Positions 25,985 through 37,223 of a stretch of 64,000 bases of DNA are shown in pieces. The stretch comes from Nymphaea colorata. Its lineage: Eukaryota > Streptophyta > Magnoliopsida > Nymphaeales > Nymphaeaceae. The number at the start of each line of letters is the position of its first letter. The first letter of the stretch is position 1. The position numbers were made by a program, and so were the translations under genes. A model generated the notes under the pieces. That model did not search any database, was not told where the DNA came from, and was given only the letters and a program-made list of their open reading frames with translations. The stretch covers positions 15,548,106-15,612,105 of the forward strand of contig NC_045141.1 in the NCBI RefSeq assembly GCF_008831285.2. Reading direction: 5' to 3'.

Positions 25985-26390
25985 GGGATAAATATTAGAG
26001 ATGTCAATATATCCGATTTGGATCAAATATACATTATTCTAAAAAAATCATATATGCAAAAAAAATAAAGAATTAATATCCGATTAATAAATCATTTCAG
26101 ATTTAAATTTAAGAAATGACATTCGATTGGATTCAAGTTCAGATTAAGATATACATGAATATCCAATCGGATTCATATCAGATTTAGTTTTAAATAAATA
26201 TAACATATCCACTGCTCTTAAAGTTTGAAAATCAAACCAAATTCGGTTCAAAATTCAGATTCAGATATCAATGTAAAAAACAGATTCAAACTGTAAAATC
26301 AGATTTTGAATTTAGAATTAGATATGATTTTTTATTTGTTTCAAATCTGAATATATGAATATCCGAAAAACGAATAGGGTATATCCATTC
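25985..26390. repeat. AT-rich dispersed repeat, copy 1
   Basis: Carries phrases such as GACATTCGATTGGATT, TTTAGTTTTAAATAAATAT and ATATCC that recur, diverged, near 35040-35260, 58795-59010 and 60960-61120. The shared order of these phrases indicates one repeat family. No ends, target duplications or coding capacity were found. Confidence 0.55.
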
Positions 26391-27084
26391 CAATACGATA
26401 AATCCTATATAGGGAAAAAGTGGGTTGGTGGAAAGGGACAAAAATAGAAAAAAATGAAAGAGGAAATGAAAAGTACGACGGTAGAAAGGGAATAAAGTGG
26501 AAAGATATTGGCTTTCATAATAAATGGTTTCAAAAACGGAAGAAGCTCGACCAGTACTTGACAAAAATATTTGCAATGAGATCAGTTGGACATCACCATA
26601 CTTAGCTTTCTTGCTTGCAATTCCTCTTTGGCATATTTGGGTTTGTTTTTATTCTAGTTTGTCACATTCACATTGATGTCGGTGATTTTTACAAAGTTAT
26701 TTACAAACCATGTCCGAATATTTCTCATAAATAAATTTCATACGCAAAAAACATTTGAAATTACGTATATACATTTACTTCATGGGAACCGATTAGGCGG
26801 TGCTTGTGGCTAGTTTTGCTCTGGTGTTGGCCAGAAATTCATTAGTTGCATTTCGTGGGAAACAATTTGCCCTTACATGGGAGGATAGTAGATGCAAGAA
26901 AAGGAAAACTTACTTGTATCTAATATTTATACTGAAAGAAAACAAAAAAATGGCGAATTTATAATATTATTCGCAGCTTCTTCTTATGAAAAAAGTCTTC
27001 GATTATGTTAAACAATGGATGTTCTTAACTTTTTGAAAACTAATTATTTGCTTTGCATGCAACATTTGGAAATAAATATCAACT

Positions 27085-27380
27085 CAAATTACTCGAGTTT
27101 GAGCTCGAGTCGAGCTCCATAGAACAGGCTCGAGCTTAACTCTAGTATACAGTGCCGGGCTCGAGCTCGACTAGCTTAACTCATTTATGTTAATCTGTTT
27201 CGTTTCTTTTGATTCATTTAACTGGTCGACTCGTTTAGCTTGTTAACTCGTTTAACTAATTCAACTACGATGAATCGTTTTACGTAATCGAGATTCATTT
27301 AACTGGTCGACTCGTTTAGCTTGTTAACTCGTTTAACTAATTCGAATCGTTTTAAGTAATCCAGCCAAGCTGAGTTTAAA
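27085..27380. repeat. GAGCTCGA-rich element remnant with 81-bp tandem repeat
   Basis: The left part is rich in CTCGAG/GAGCTCGA motifs like the hAT-type element at 9172. Then a unit beginning ATTCATTTAACTGGTCGAC occurs at 27212 and again at 27293 (period 81 bp). Probably a decayed relative of the 9172 family with an internal duplication; terminal repeats are not recognisable. Confidence 0.6.
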
Positions 27381-29236
27381 CGAGTCCAGCAACCTTTATA
27401 TATATATATATATATAATGAGTGCGAGTCTAATGTACTTATGTGAGCAGGGGGCAAGGGTGCCTTTTGCCGACAAAAGTTGATCAGTCATCTCAATAATC
27501 AGTGCCATCACAGTGACCATTGCCATCATTCTTTTATATATATTGCTGGGAGCCTAAAGCTAGTAGCACATTGGATGATGGGGTTAGGTATGAGCTGAGC
27601 TCATTGGATGCACCAATTATTGGAACACACTTCATTGTGTCCCCATCAAATTTTGCAACATGAGAAGAACCCTTTTAGGGAATCCTCTCAAATCTGTAAT
27701 TCTTATTACACGTCTCATATTATGCAGTAGTTTGTCTTACCTGTGCCCCCAATTGCTAGACAATTGCAGTTTTCTCTGAGACTGATGCAGAAAGATTACT
27801 AAATACTGTAGTCTTTAGTTTATATTTTTCTTTACGACCACGTTGTTTGTAGTTCCACTTAAGAGCAGAACGCAGGTTTAGTGGAAGCCGCAAATTTTTC
27901 ATGTCTCTGCATGGAGAACAGGCAGTTTTCTACTCTGTGTGCCTCCATGTATAGTGACCGCTTTTGAAACCATTTCTTAGCTCGGTTTGTGGTTTTGTAG
28001 AATGGAGAAGTGTATGTGGAAAGAGCCAAAGAAGCAGAGGGGTGGGCTCAGGCTTTCCTTTGCTTCATATTTACAGGAGGAGAGCTGCTTTGTATAGCTA
28101 TTGCTCCTCTGTGGACGCTGCATCTCTCTGTTAGCTTAAGTGCCTCCTAATTCAGATATGTTCCTTAGGAACATTGTTGTAAGAATGTCTTCTGTGGATT
28201 GAATTGATTCAGTTGAATTTATTCATTGTGAATCAGCTAAAAATATTTAAAATGTTTTATAAAAAACGAATGAAAATGCCTAGAAATAATTGAAAATAAA
28301 ATGTTTTAAAGAGTAACTAAAGTCGACTTGACTTAGCCGCAAAACCAAATAAGCTTGCCAACTATTCTGTTCGGATCGGCCTGCTCAGGCAGAGTCGGAT
28401 AATATTTGAGTCTTTGGACAGACCTTTGTCGAGAATTAGGAAAGCTGTTCAGTGTTCAGTTTCCTAGATTCTCATTGTTTTACTGCAAGCACATTGCCCC
28501 TCTTTGTTCTACCTGAAGGATTTAAAAATTATGCTCTAACTCGTTTACGCCTGGGTATTATATATAAAACAAGAAGATACTAGACTTTATTAGAATTGTC
28601 TATGATATTGATTTTAAGAAGATCATACAATGAAGATTAACCAAAAAAGTAGAAATCTAATTGTATTTTCAAAAAGATTGAAATACCTCTCAAATAAGGT
28701 GAGAAATCTCAATTAAGGAAACCCATTTAGGACATTTGAGTCTCTTGAAAATATAACTGGATTTTTTCAAATTTTTGCAACTTAATTTCTATAGTTAGAT
28801 TTCCTTAAAATCAATGACACAGACACTTCTTATCAAATCTGGCATACGAGGATTGTGTACCTGCCTGTTTTACTTTGCATATATAAGTGAATCGCATCTT
28901 CCACTTTATGACACTTTATTCATATGAAAATGATATGGAATTGTAATATTCACTTTCTCTGCTCATAAAACAAATCATTTCCATCACATTTTCTTTTCCA
29001 ATAAACATGACACACCAAGTTCGGAATCTTTAAGATGCAGTGATCGATTGGTCATCACGTCCTGTACGTGAATCAAATAGGAGTCAATGACCTAACTTTC
29101 AGGCATCTTTAGGTGAACGAAATTAATTAGAGATGAAACGAACAGGAGAAATGATTTGTGCCAGAAAGGCGATAGGGGGACTAATCCAAATGGTGAGAGT
29201 GCTCGTGCCCGTCTCTCCTCCTGTCCTCGGAGCCAC

Positions 29237-29245
29237 TATAAAAAA
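29237..29245 (+). promoter_or_regulatory. Probable TATA box of the GGPPS gene
   Basis: TATAAAAAA, about 260 bp upstream of the GGPPS start codon and followed by GC-richer sequence. It would give a 5' leader of roughly 230 nt if unspliced. Inferred from sequence and position only. Confidence 0.5.
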
Positions 29246-29455
29246 GGCGCATCTGGATGCCCTGTAATCCTGGCCATGGTGGTGGCGGGGACGCAGATTG
29301 CCCAAGTTGTTTCCAAGGCAGCCTCAAGGTAAAGTAGAAACACCAAAGAAGCGCTACCCACATCATTTTCTGCTTCAATCTCACCAAAATTTCTGTGTTT
29401 GTTTCAAAATGCGTAGGTGCCTCACATTTCTTGATAGAGTTCATCTTATATCTGA

Positions 29456-30673
<1,218 letters not shown>

Positions 30674-31694
30674 ATTCTACAGTGCTTTAGTTTTTTTCTA
30701 CATTTCGGAAAGACCAGTTTGTGTCCCCCTTTTTTTCCTTTCTTAGTTCTCAGCTGCCGAGTATGGTCGATTTTACGGCTTGCCTAGTTGGAAGAGCAGT
30801 ACTGATATGCCTGCTGCCTTGATGACTTCCTCAAGTGAAGAGACATGCAAGTACCTTCATCCATGTAACGTAATAGAAAGACATGATAGCTGATGTAAGA
30901 ATAATTTAGGAACAGGGGTAACAATTGCGGAGAAGAGCGATGGTGCAGGCAAATATTTTATTGGTTTTGCTATGTTGTATATGAATGTAATTTTACATCT
31001 ATGAATATGCATAGAAGAATCCTGTCAGCACCTCTGAATTCGATTGAAATTTTACTGCTGTTTGCTCATGCGTCTTTCTCAGGCAAAAGGTAATCTTGTG
31101 AAATTTTCGAACATTCGGATATAAATGAAGTAGATATTGCAGAAGCCGTTTTGGAATACCAGTGAGCTGATGTAAACTCAGTGGCCTGTTATTAATTGAG
31201 ATGTTTACAAAATCTGCCCATTTATGTTGCAGTGCTGCAATATAACCCCATATAACTTGATCCCAGAGCATTAAAAAATTGAGCAAGCGCCTCAATCAAA
31301 GGTGGGTATTCACAAAATTGAGCACAGTTGAATGATATGCATATATTTCATCAATAGTATCTAAGCCATACGGTTTCTATAAATATGTACATTGGCGATC
31401 TGTCCTTTGTGAAATATTTTGTCTTTGGTTGGATCTACATCATTAATCGCGTCTCCGTGAATATGTGCCATGGAGGCCCTTCTTTTTTCAAAGATTTTGC
31501 GTTCGTTTAACACTACAGTCTTGATCATATTTCCCAAGATATTGAGTGCCGTAGCTACTGCAGCGTATTGGCTTCCACCCGCTTATAGAATCCTCGGCCG
31601 ACTTTGGAGGAGAATCTTCACTTTACCCACTCAAGGCCTGTCATGGTCCACTAAGCTGCCTTTCATATTAACTAACTTCTTGCAAAAGATTGCT
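30674..31694. other. Spacer between convergent GGPPS and PPR genes
   Basis: It holds the GGPPS 3' UTR and, from the other side, the PPR 3' end. A 77-codon ATG ORF (31470-31703, plus) overlaps the PPR stop and resembles nothing I know. No repeats stand out. Confidence 0.5.
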
Positions 31695-33470
31695 TTAGTT
31701 TGACATGTAGACCGTCAACTTTTGTTGCCGAGCTACTAGGTCCAACATTTCATATATTTCCTTCGACTGAGGATGTGAGAAATCTCCAGCTACAAACTCA
31801 TAAACGCCACTGCTAGTCTCTATAGAACTGCAACCAGGGTCTCTTTTAATTCCCTTTTCTTTCATCAACTTTCTCACAGCCGCAACAGCATGCCATCTAC
31901 CGGATGTTGCATATATGTTGGACAAAAGAATATAATTCCCTCCATTTTGAGGCTCCATCTTCAGTAGACGATCCAGCACACGAGTTCCCAGCTCTGAATT
32001 GCCATGCATTCTACACGCAAAAAACAGGGAACCTAGCATCACTGCATCAGGCTCGTACGGCATGCTAAACACGAGCATCTCAGCTTCACCAAGAAGGCCA
32101 GCTCGTCCAAGAAGATCAACCATGCAACTATAATGCTCAATTTTGGGTGTGATTCCGTATTCATTTCTCATAGAGGTGAAATACTGCTGGCCCTGCGTAA
32201 CAAGTCCTGCGTGAGAACATGCATTTAGGACTCCTAGAAAGGTAACTGCGTCTGGCTTGAGTTTTTCATTCAGCATACGGTCGAAGAACTCCAATGCATC
32301 TTGGCTTCGACCATTCAGTGCAAAGCCGACTATCATTGCTGTCCATGCCACAACATCCTTGTTTTTAATCAAATGGAAAACAGAAAGCCCCATATCTACG
32401 CTTCCACACTTGGCATACATGTCTATTAGTGCAGTACCTACATTGTTATTAATGGCAAGCTTCTGCTTCTCTATGTAATCATGAACCCATCTTCCAACAT
32501 CAAGTGCACCGAGATTAGCACAAGCAGATAGCGCGCCGACTACTGCCACTTCACTTGGCATAACATCAGCAAGCTGCATTCTGCGGAAGAGAATCAAAGC
32601 ATCATTGAACCTGCCAACCTGAGTATAGCCATTGATCAGACTACTCCATGTCACCGTATCTCTTTCAGGCATAGTATCAAACAATCTACGAGCCCCTTCC
32701 ACATCGCCAAGATGACAATACGCACCAATCATCGAATTCCAGGACACCACATCTCTCATAGGCATTGTTTCAAACAACTGCTCCGCCTTCTCAATCTCCC
32801 CCAGATTAGCATACCCGGAAACCATGGAGTTCCAAGACACCGAGCTTCTCTCTCCCATACGATCAAAACAATTTTGAGCTGAAATTATATCCCCATGCCT
32901 GAGGTACCCCGCAATCATACTGTTCCAAGACACAACATCTCTCTGAGGCATTTCGTCAAACACTTTCACCGCGTTTCCAATCTGCCCGCACCTGCTGTAC
33001 ATGTTCAACAAAGTGGTCATCACGGACAAGATCGACTGAAACCCACATCGTAAAATCACTCCGTGGACCTCCTCCCCTTGCTTGATCGCCGATACGTGTT
33101 CGCAGGCATTAAGAACAAATGGAAAGGTGAAATTGTTCGGCACCATGCCTTCGTCTCTCATGGCCCTGTACATACGGATGGCTTCATGGTGACAACCAGA
33201 CGTCACCGCTCCCCTGATCATTGTATTGTAAATGAAGAGGTTAGGGTGTGTGATTCGACCGAATAGTTGGCAGGCATACTGGAAAAAGCAGCCTGAGGGG
33301 GAGAGAGCGAAGAACTCCACTAGTTCGCTCACTGCCCGTGGGTGTTGATCCATGGCGACTTTGAGCAAGTGGGCGTGCAGCTTCTGGGCTTCCTTCAGGG
33401 AAAGCGACGGCGCCATTGACAAGGAATGGCGTCTCCGTGACACTGGGATCAAAGCAGACATTGCGTGCAT
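31695..33470 (-). CDS. PLS-class pentatricopeptide repeat protein, E/E+ subgroup
   Basis: Predicted organelle RNA-binding protein. In this class, tandem PPR motifs read single-stranded RNA and most studied members specify C-to-U editing sites in mitochondria or plastids. A single-exon, 591-aa ORF with tandem motifs of varying length: repeated DVVSWNSMI-type cores (also SVSWNSMV, DTVTWSSLI, DVVAWTAMI) alternating with longer motifs such as the one around NNFTFPFVLNACEH. The C-terminus has the E domain (YILLSNIYATSGRW, then KGIKRDPGCSSIE) and part of E+ (VYEFVAGDFSHPQSKEI), but no DYW deaminase domain, so it would need a DYW protein in trans if it edits. The ATG at 33470 gives Met-His-Ala-Met; a second Met follows three codons later. 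Target RNA unknown. Confidence 0.95.
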   Translation of the reverse strand: MHAMSALIPVSRRRHSLSMAPSLSLKEAQKLHAHLLKVAMDQHPRAVSELVEFFALSPSGCFFQYACQLFGRITHPNLFIYNTMIRGAVTSGCHHEAIRMYRAMRDEGMVPNNFTFPFVLNACEHVSAIKQGEEVHGVILRCGFQSILSVMTTLLNMYSRCGQIGNAVKVFDEMPQRDVVSWNSMIAGYLRHGDIISAQNCFDRMGERSSVSWNSMVSGYANLGEIEKAEQLFETMPMRDVVSWNSMIGAYCHLGDVEGARRLFDTMPERDTVTWSSLINGYTQVGRFNDALILFRRMQLADVMPSEVAVVGALSACANLGALDVGRWVHDYIEKQKLAINNNVGTALIDMYAKCGSVDMGLSVFHLIKNKDVVAWTAMIVGFALNGRSQDALEFFDRMLNEKLKPDAVTFLGVLNACSHAGLVTQGQQYFTSMRNEYGITPKIEHYSCMVDLLGRAGLLGEAEMLVFSMPYEPDAVMLGSLFFACRMHGNSELGTRVLDRLLKMEPQNGGNYILLSNIYATSGRWHAVAAVRKLMKEKGIKRDPGCSSIETSSGVYEFVAGDFSHPQSKEIYEMLDLVARQQKLTVYMSN

Positions 33471-33648
33471 GCATCTTATCAGTTTGAGAAAACATGTGTT
33501 CGTGAACGAAGATCAAAAAGGTCTACACACCCGGCAGGGTTGCAGCCGAACGAAAATCAAGAGGGAGGAACCATGGGGAGAGAAAGGCGACGCCGTCCCA
33601 TGAGAGTGAGAGAGGGAACAGAAAGCCTGCAAAAAATTATTTAAAAAG

Positions 33649-33720
33649 CGCCGTTGCCGGGGATCGAACCCGGGTCACCCGCGTGACAGGCGGGAATACT
33701 CACCACTATACTACAACGAC
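33649..33720 (-). tRNA. tRNA-Asp (anticodon GUC)
   Basis: The minus strand folds into a full cloverleaf: acceptor stem GTCGTTG/CAACGGC with discriminator G, A box TAGTATAGTGG, anticodon arm CCGCCTGTCACGCGG, and B box GGTTCGATCC. It is 72 nt with no intron and is very close to plant nuclear tRNA-Asp as I recall it. A T run follows immediately downstream (plus-strand A run 33643-33647), a Pol III terminator. It sits 179 bp upstream of the PPR start on the same strand. Confidence 0.98.
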
Positions 33721-36000
33721 CTGGTTGTTAGACCAACAACTAACAAAATAATCGTTCATTTTAGATAATAAAATAGTGGCCAAAGCGACAACTAAAGATG
33801 TTCATAAGAGCATGAAACGTATATAATAAAATCAGTTAGACGATACGCATTCAATCAAAGGCTATTTCATCAGATTGCTTCATGAAATAGTAGTACATTA
33901 GTTGAGTGTACTCTCATGCACAGTTTTTAATATGTGATAATATACTAAAAGAAGGGGCAAAAGATTGGAGCGTTAGAATAAACAGATTATAATTTGTGTT
34001 TAAATAGTGATTGGTAAATTCACATGTACACTATAATCTAAAGATATTACAAGAAAACGAGATGAGTTAGATCATTTGTTTTATCCCAAGAAATGGCATG
34101 ACGAATTTGAGAATCCAAGAGATGAAGTGCATTTTAGAAACTTCATTTTCATTTTTCCAAAAACTCAATTAGAAAACCAAGTTTCGTTGTAACTCTGTTT
34201 AGTAAAAATCTAGTTTTAAGATGTTCCTAAAACTTTGAAAAAATGTCTTGGATGCATGCATACATTGTATCTCATTACTTTAATTAGTTGATACATGATA
34301 TTTCAGCCCGTGTCAAAAGTTATAAACATTAATTCGGCTCCCCTCATGAAAAATTTCTGGTTCTGCCCCTAGCTTGAGGAGCTCAAAAAAATCGTCGAGT
34401 TGCGACGAAGTTCTGCAGCTTGAACTCGGCTCGACCAAGCTGAACTACGCAGGAGCCATGCGATCCAGCTCAGCTAAGTCATTAGGTGTGGGGACTTGAA
34501 CATGCAAAGTCATTGATTCCGATCTGATCATCTTTGATTCATTGGTTGGATTCCTTTGCAGCTCCATACCTATCTAACGTGTTACATTTAAGACCTGTGG
34601 TTGAAAAAGTAAAAGAATTCAACACTTTAGATGTGTTATCGGCATCATCTGGTAGGTCCCCTTAACCCTCTGGTTCCCTATTTAAAAGGAAAAAAGAGGG
34701 TTGAAATGCACATGGGAACATGGTTTTGTTTGTCTGTCTGTTTAATAATATAGCTACAATGACGTATTCTATATATGTGTGTGTGTGTGTGAGAGAGAGG
34801 GAGAAGGTTCTTGTGTTCTTGTTTTTTGATCTATTTTATTTTTAGTGCCTAAATTGTTAACATCCACATTTGGTAGTGCAACATTTTATTAACATTTGAG
34901 ACTTTGTTTTGTCCACCAAAATTCTCTTTCCTTTGTCTTGTGAAACTCCATTTTCATAAAACATTTGTGCAAATCAGTTAGATAGCATGATGCACAACCT
35001 TACTCGAGTTGAACTCATATATAGCTGTAAAAAGTCATTTGCTGACAATATATTGGATTTGAATCAAATATCCTCCTTAAATACTTTACCAAAAGTTGGT
35101 TATGAAAAAAAAAGTGGTAAAAACAAAATCAGATTCTGACATAATAAATGACATTCGATTGGATTTGGATTATGAAATTCAGACCCGAATTCGAATTTAC
35201 TTTCAAATAAATATCTTATAGCTAATATATCCATACATTTGAAATATCATGCTGTGGCCCAAATACTACTGCATGAACATAACATATGATAAACTGCATA
35301 TCTAATTCAAATCCAATCCCTTGACCACTCTAATGACCAATTATTCGGCTGAATGTCAAAATGAGGAAACAATTCTTGCTTGCGCTCAATCACCATTGTA
35401 AAGTTGAGGCAACAACTGATAAGTTTGCTTGTTTTGGTGGTCTTGTCAACTAAAAGAGAAGATTGGGAGGCCATTAATTCCCTCCTCACAAGTCTTGTTG
35501 CCACCTTATTTAGTTGATCTACCGGCAACTCCAAATCAAACCCAAAATTCAAGTTTGAGAAAGATCTAATCCTACAAAAACACTTCGTAACAACATCTTT
35601 GCTATTTCGGATGCCTAAAAATTCAATTTCTATCTGACTATTCACATATTTAGCTTTCCCCCGTCTCAATCTTCTACCACAACATATGTTTGTTTTGTGC
35701 ACGCATCATGTAAAAAACAAAGGCTTTTTTTCACTACCCACAAATTCTTAAAATTTGAGATTTTTTACTTTCTCTCTTTTTTTTGTTCATGATATTTAAA
35801 ACGACTTAAATTTTCAAAGTTTACGTCAATTTTGCATTGATATATGTTTTCGGGTTAGATTTGGTTTCAAAAGTTCTTATACAAATGGCAGAAACAATAT
35901 CTCATGTTACTATATTCCCATCATATTAAAACTTATATATTCATGACTTTTTTTTTTTCAACAAACAAGATTGATGTCTTAAGGCAGATATCTCGATATC
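33721..36000. other. AT-rich spacer with repeat remnants
   Basis: No supported gene. It contains a fragment of the CAGTGGCGGAGCC family in reverse (about 34315-34375), a short GAGCTCGA-like patch (34375-34460), TG and GA microsatellite runs (about 34771-34800), and the AT-rich dispersed repeat copy 2 (about 35040-35260). The 131-codon minus-strand frame at 35307-35702 opens with GTG, lacks an early ATG and has no recognisable domain. Confidence 0.5.
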
Positions 36001-37048
36001 CAGAATTTACAAGTCCCAGGATAAACCAAGATCTTCGGCGCTCCGGGCGTAGCAGTTACACTTGTCCGGTGACCGGCGTCTACTCCGGTCAAAGCCAACG
36101 GCGAAGAACGAAGAGCGTGGGCCCGCGAAGCGGGGCCCCACGTGGAAGGCGTGAGCCGATCACGCCAACGACGTGAGGACTACGTGGGGCCCACCCAAAG
36201 CCTGGACGGTCTAAGTCCGTCGGCCCGACGGAGCGGCGAGCGTCGATCTCGAGGAATCGACGGTTGGAACAAAGTAACGCTCGGTATGGACGGTGGAGAT
36301 CTATCAAGTGTTTGACCAAAAACCACTAGAGGAAGATTCACTGTTTAATTATCATTTTGCCCTTTTCTTTTTCTTTTTTTTTCTTACGAGGGCAAAAGGG
36401 TGGGCCCGTGCCGCATAAGACCTGACCCGATCAGGGGAGCAGCCGTCTCGGTGGGTCCGTATCGGAGATTTGGATAGCAACGGATCAGATTCATCGTTTT
36501 TTCTTGGCCTGCCTAACTCTGGCGGAGAAAAAGAGGGAGAGACTCATTTACCACCATCGCCTTGAACTCTTAGAAAATCCCCAAAATGCCCTTGCTATCT
36601 TTTCAAGACCAAAACAGCGACTCGGGTCCATTTAGGACCTTAAATTAGATTGGATTCGGAGTGATCTCCACTTCAACTACAGGACCTGAATGTCCATGGG
36701 AGCCGAACCGTTTCCAGATGAAACGATCCGAGACACGGGACGCGGAAACCGAGTCCATTTCGAGGAAGGAGGAAACCGTAATTACGAGACAAAAGAGGAG
36801 TGAAGAGTGGGCTGATCGGGCATTACGGCGAAGAAGGAGGGCCAAGGTCGTCTTTATGGACACCGGCCGGGGCTCGGAGCGCAGCGGGAGGGAACCGTCC
36901 GTGCCGACGTGTAAGAAGGCGATTGGTCCAAATCCGGTCGTCGGGATTCAGAGCAGCAAAAAGAGAGAGAAAAAACACAGTCCCTCCCACTACTCTCACT
37001 CCCGCCCTCCCCACTCTCTCTGTGTTTTCTGGCTGCCTCATTAGAGAG
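36001..37048 (+). promoter_or_regulatory. GC-rich promoter region of the SAP30-like gene
   Basis: Base composition changes sharply from AT-rich to GC-rich near 36000. The region has several GGGCCCAC/GTGGGCCC elements (36118, 36133, 36184 and 36401 areas), resembling plant site-II/TCP motifs of growth-related housekeeping genes, and a G-box-like CCACGTGG at 36138-36145. I see no clear TATA box close to the start. The regulatory role is inferred from motifs only. Confidence 0.5.
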
Positions 37049-37156
37049 ATGATGACGATGATGATGGTGGCGATGATGCTGATGATGATGATCATGACCA
37101 TGATGATGATGATGATGTTGATGGTGAGGAAGGATTTCAGTTGCGAAGCCGATTAA
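37049..37156 (+). CDS. Met-rich upstream ORF in the SAP30-like leader
   Basis: A 35-codon ATG-initiated frame in which 18 residues are Met, produced by a GAT/ATG trinucleotide tract (37049-37132). It ends 67 nt before the main ATG at 37224 and is not in frame with it. If the leader is transcribed from the GC-rich promoter, ribosomes would meet about a dozen and a half AUGs here first. It may repress the main frame or simply be a trinucleotide repeat; the reverse strand reads as poly-His. Confidence 0.35.
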   Translation: MMTMMMVAMMLMMMIMTMMMMMMLMVRKDFSCEAD

Positions 37157-37223
37157 TCGGCGAGTCGAATCGAGCGTGTTCTCCGTTTGGATCGCGTGTG
37201 GCGATTGAGCGTCCGGGGGGGAA

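Noticed and set aside
31470-31703. 77-codon plus-strand ATG ORF between GGPPS and PPR
   Set aside because: Hydrophobic but matches no family I know and overlaps the PPR stop on the other strand; insufficient support for a gene.
35307-35702. 131-codon minus-strand frame
   Set aside because: GTG start, no early ATG, no domain, no splice context; probably chance or repeat-derived.
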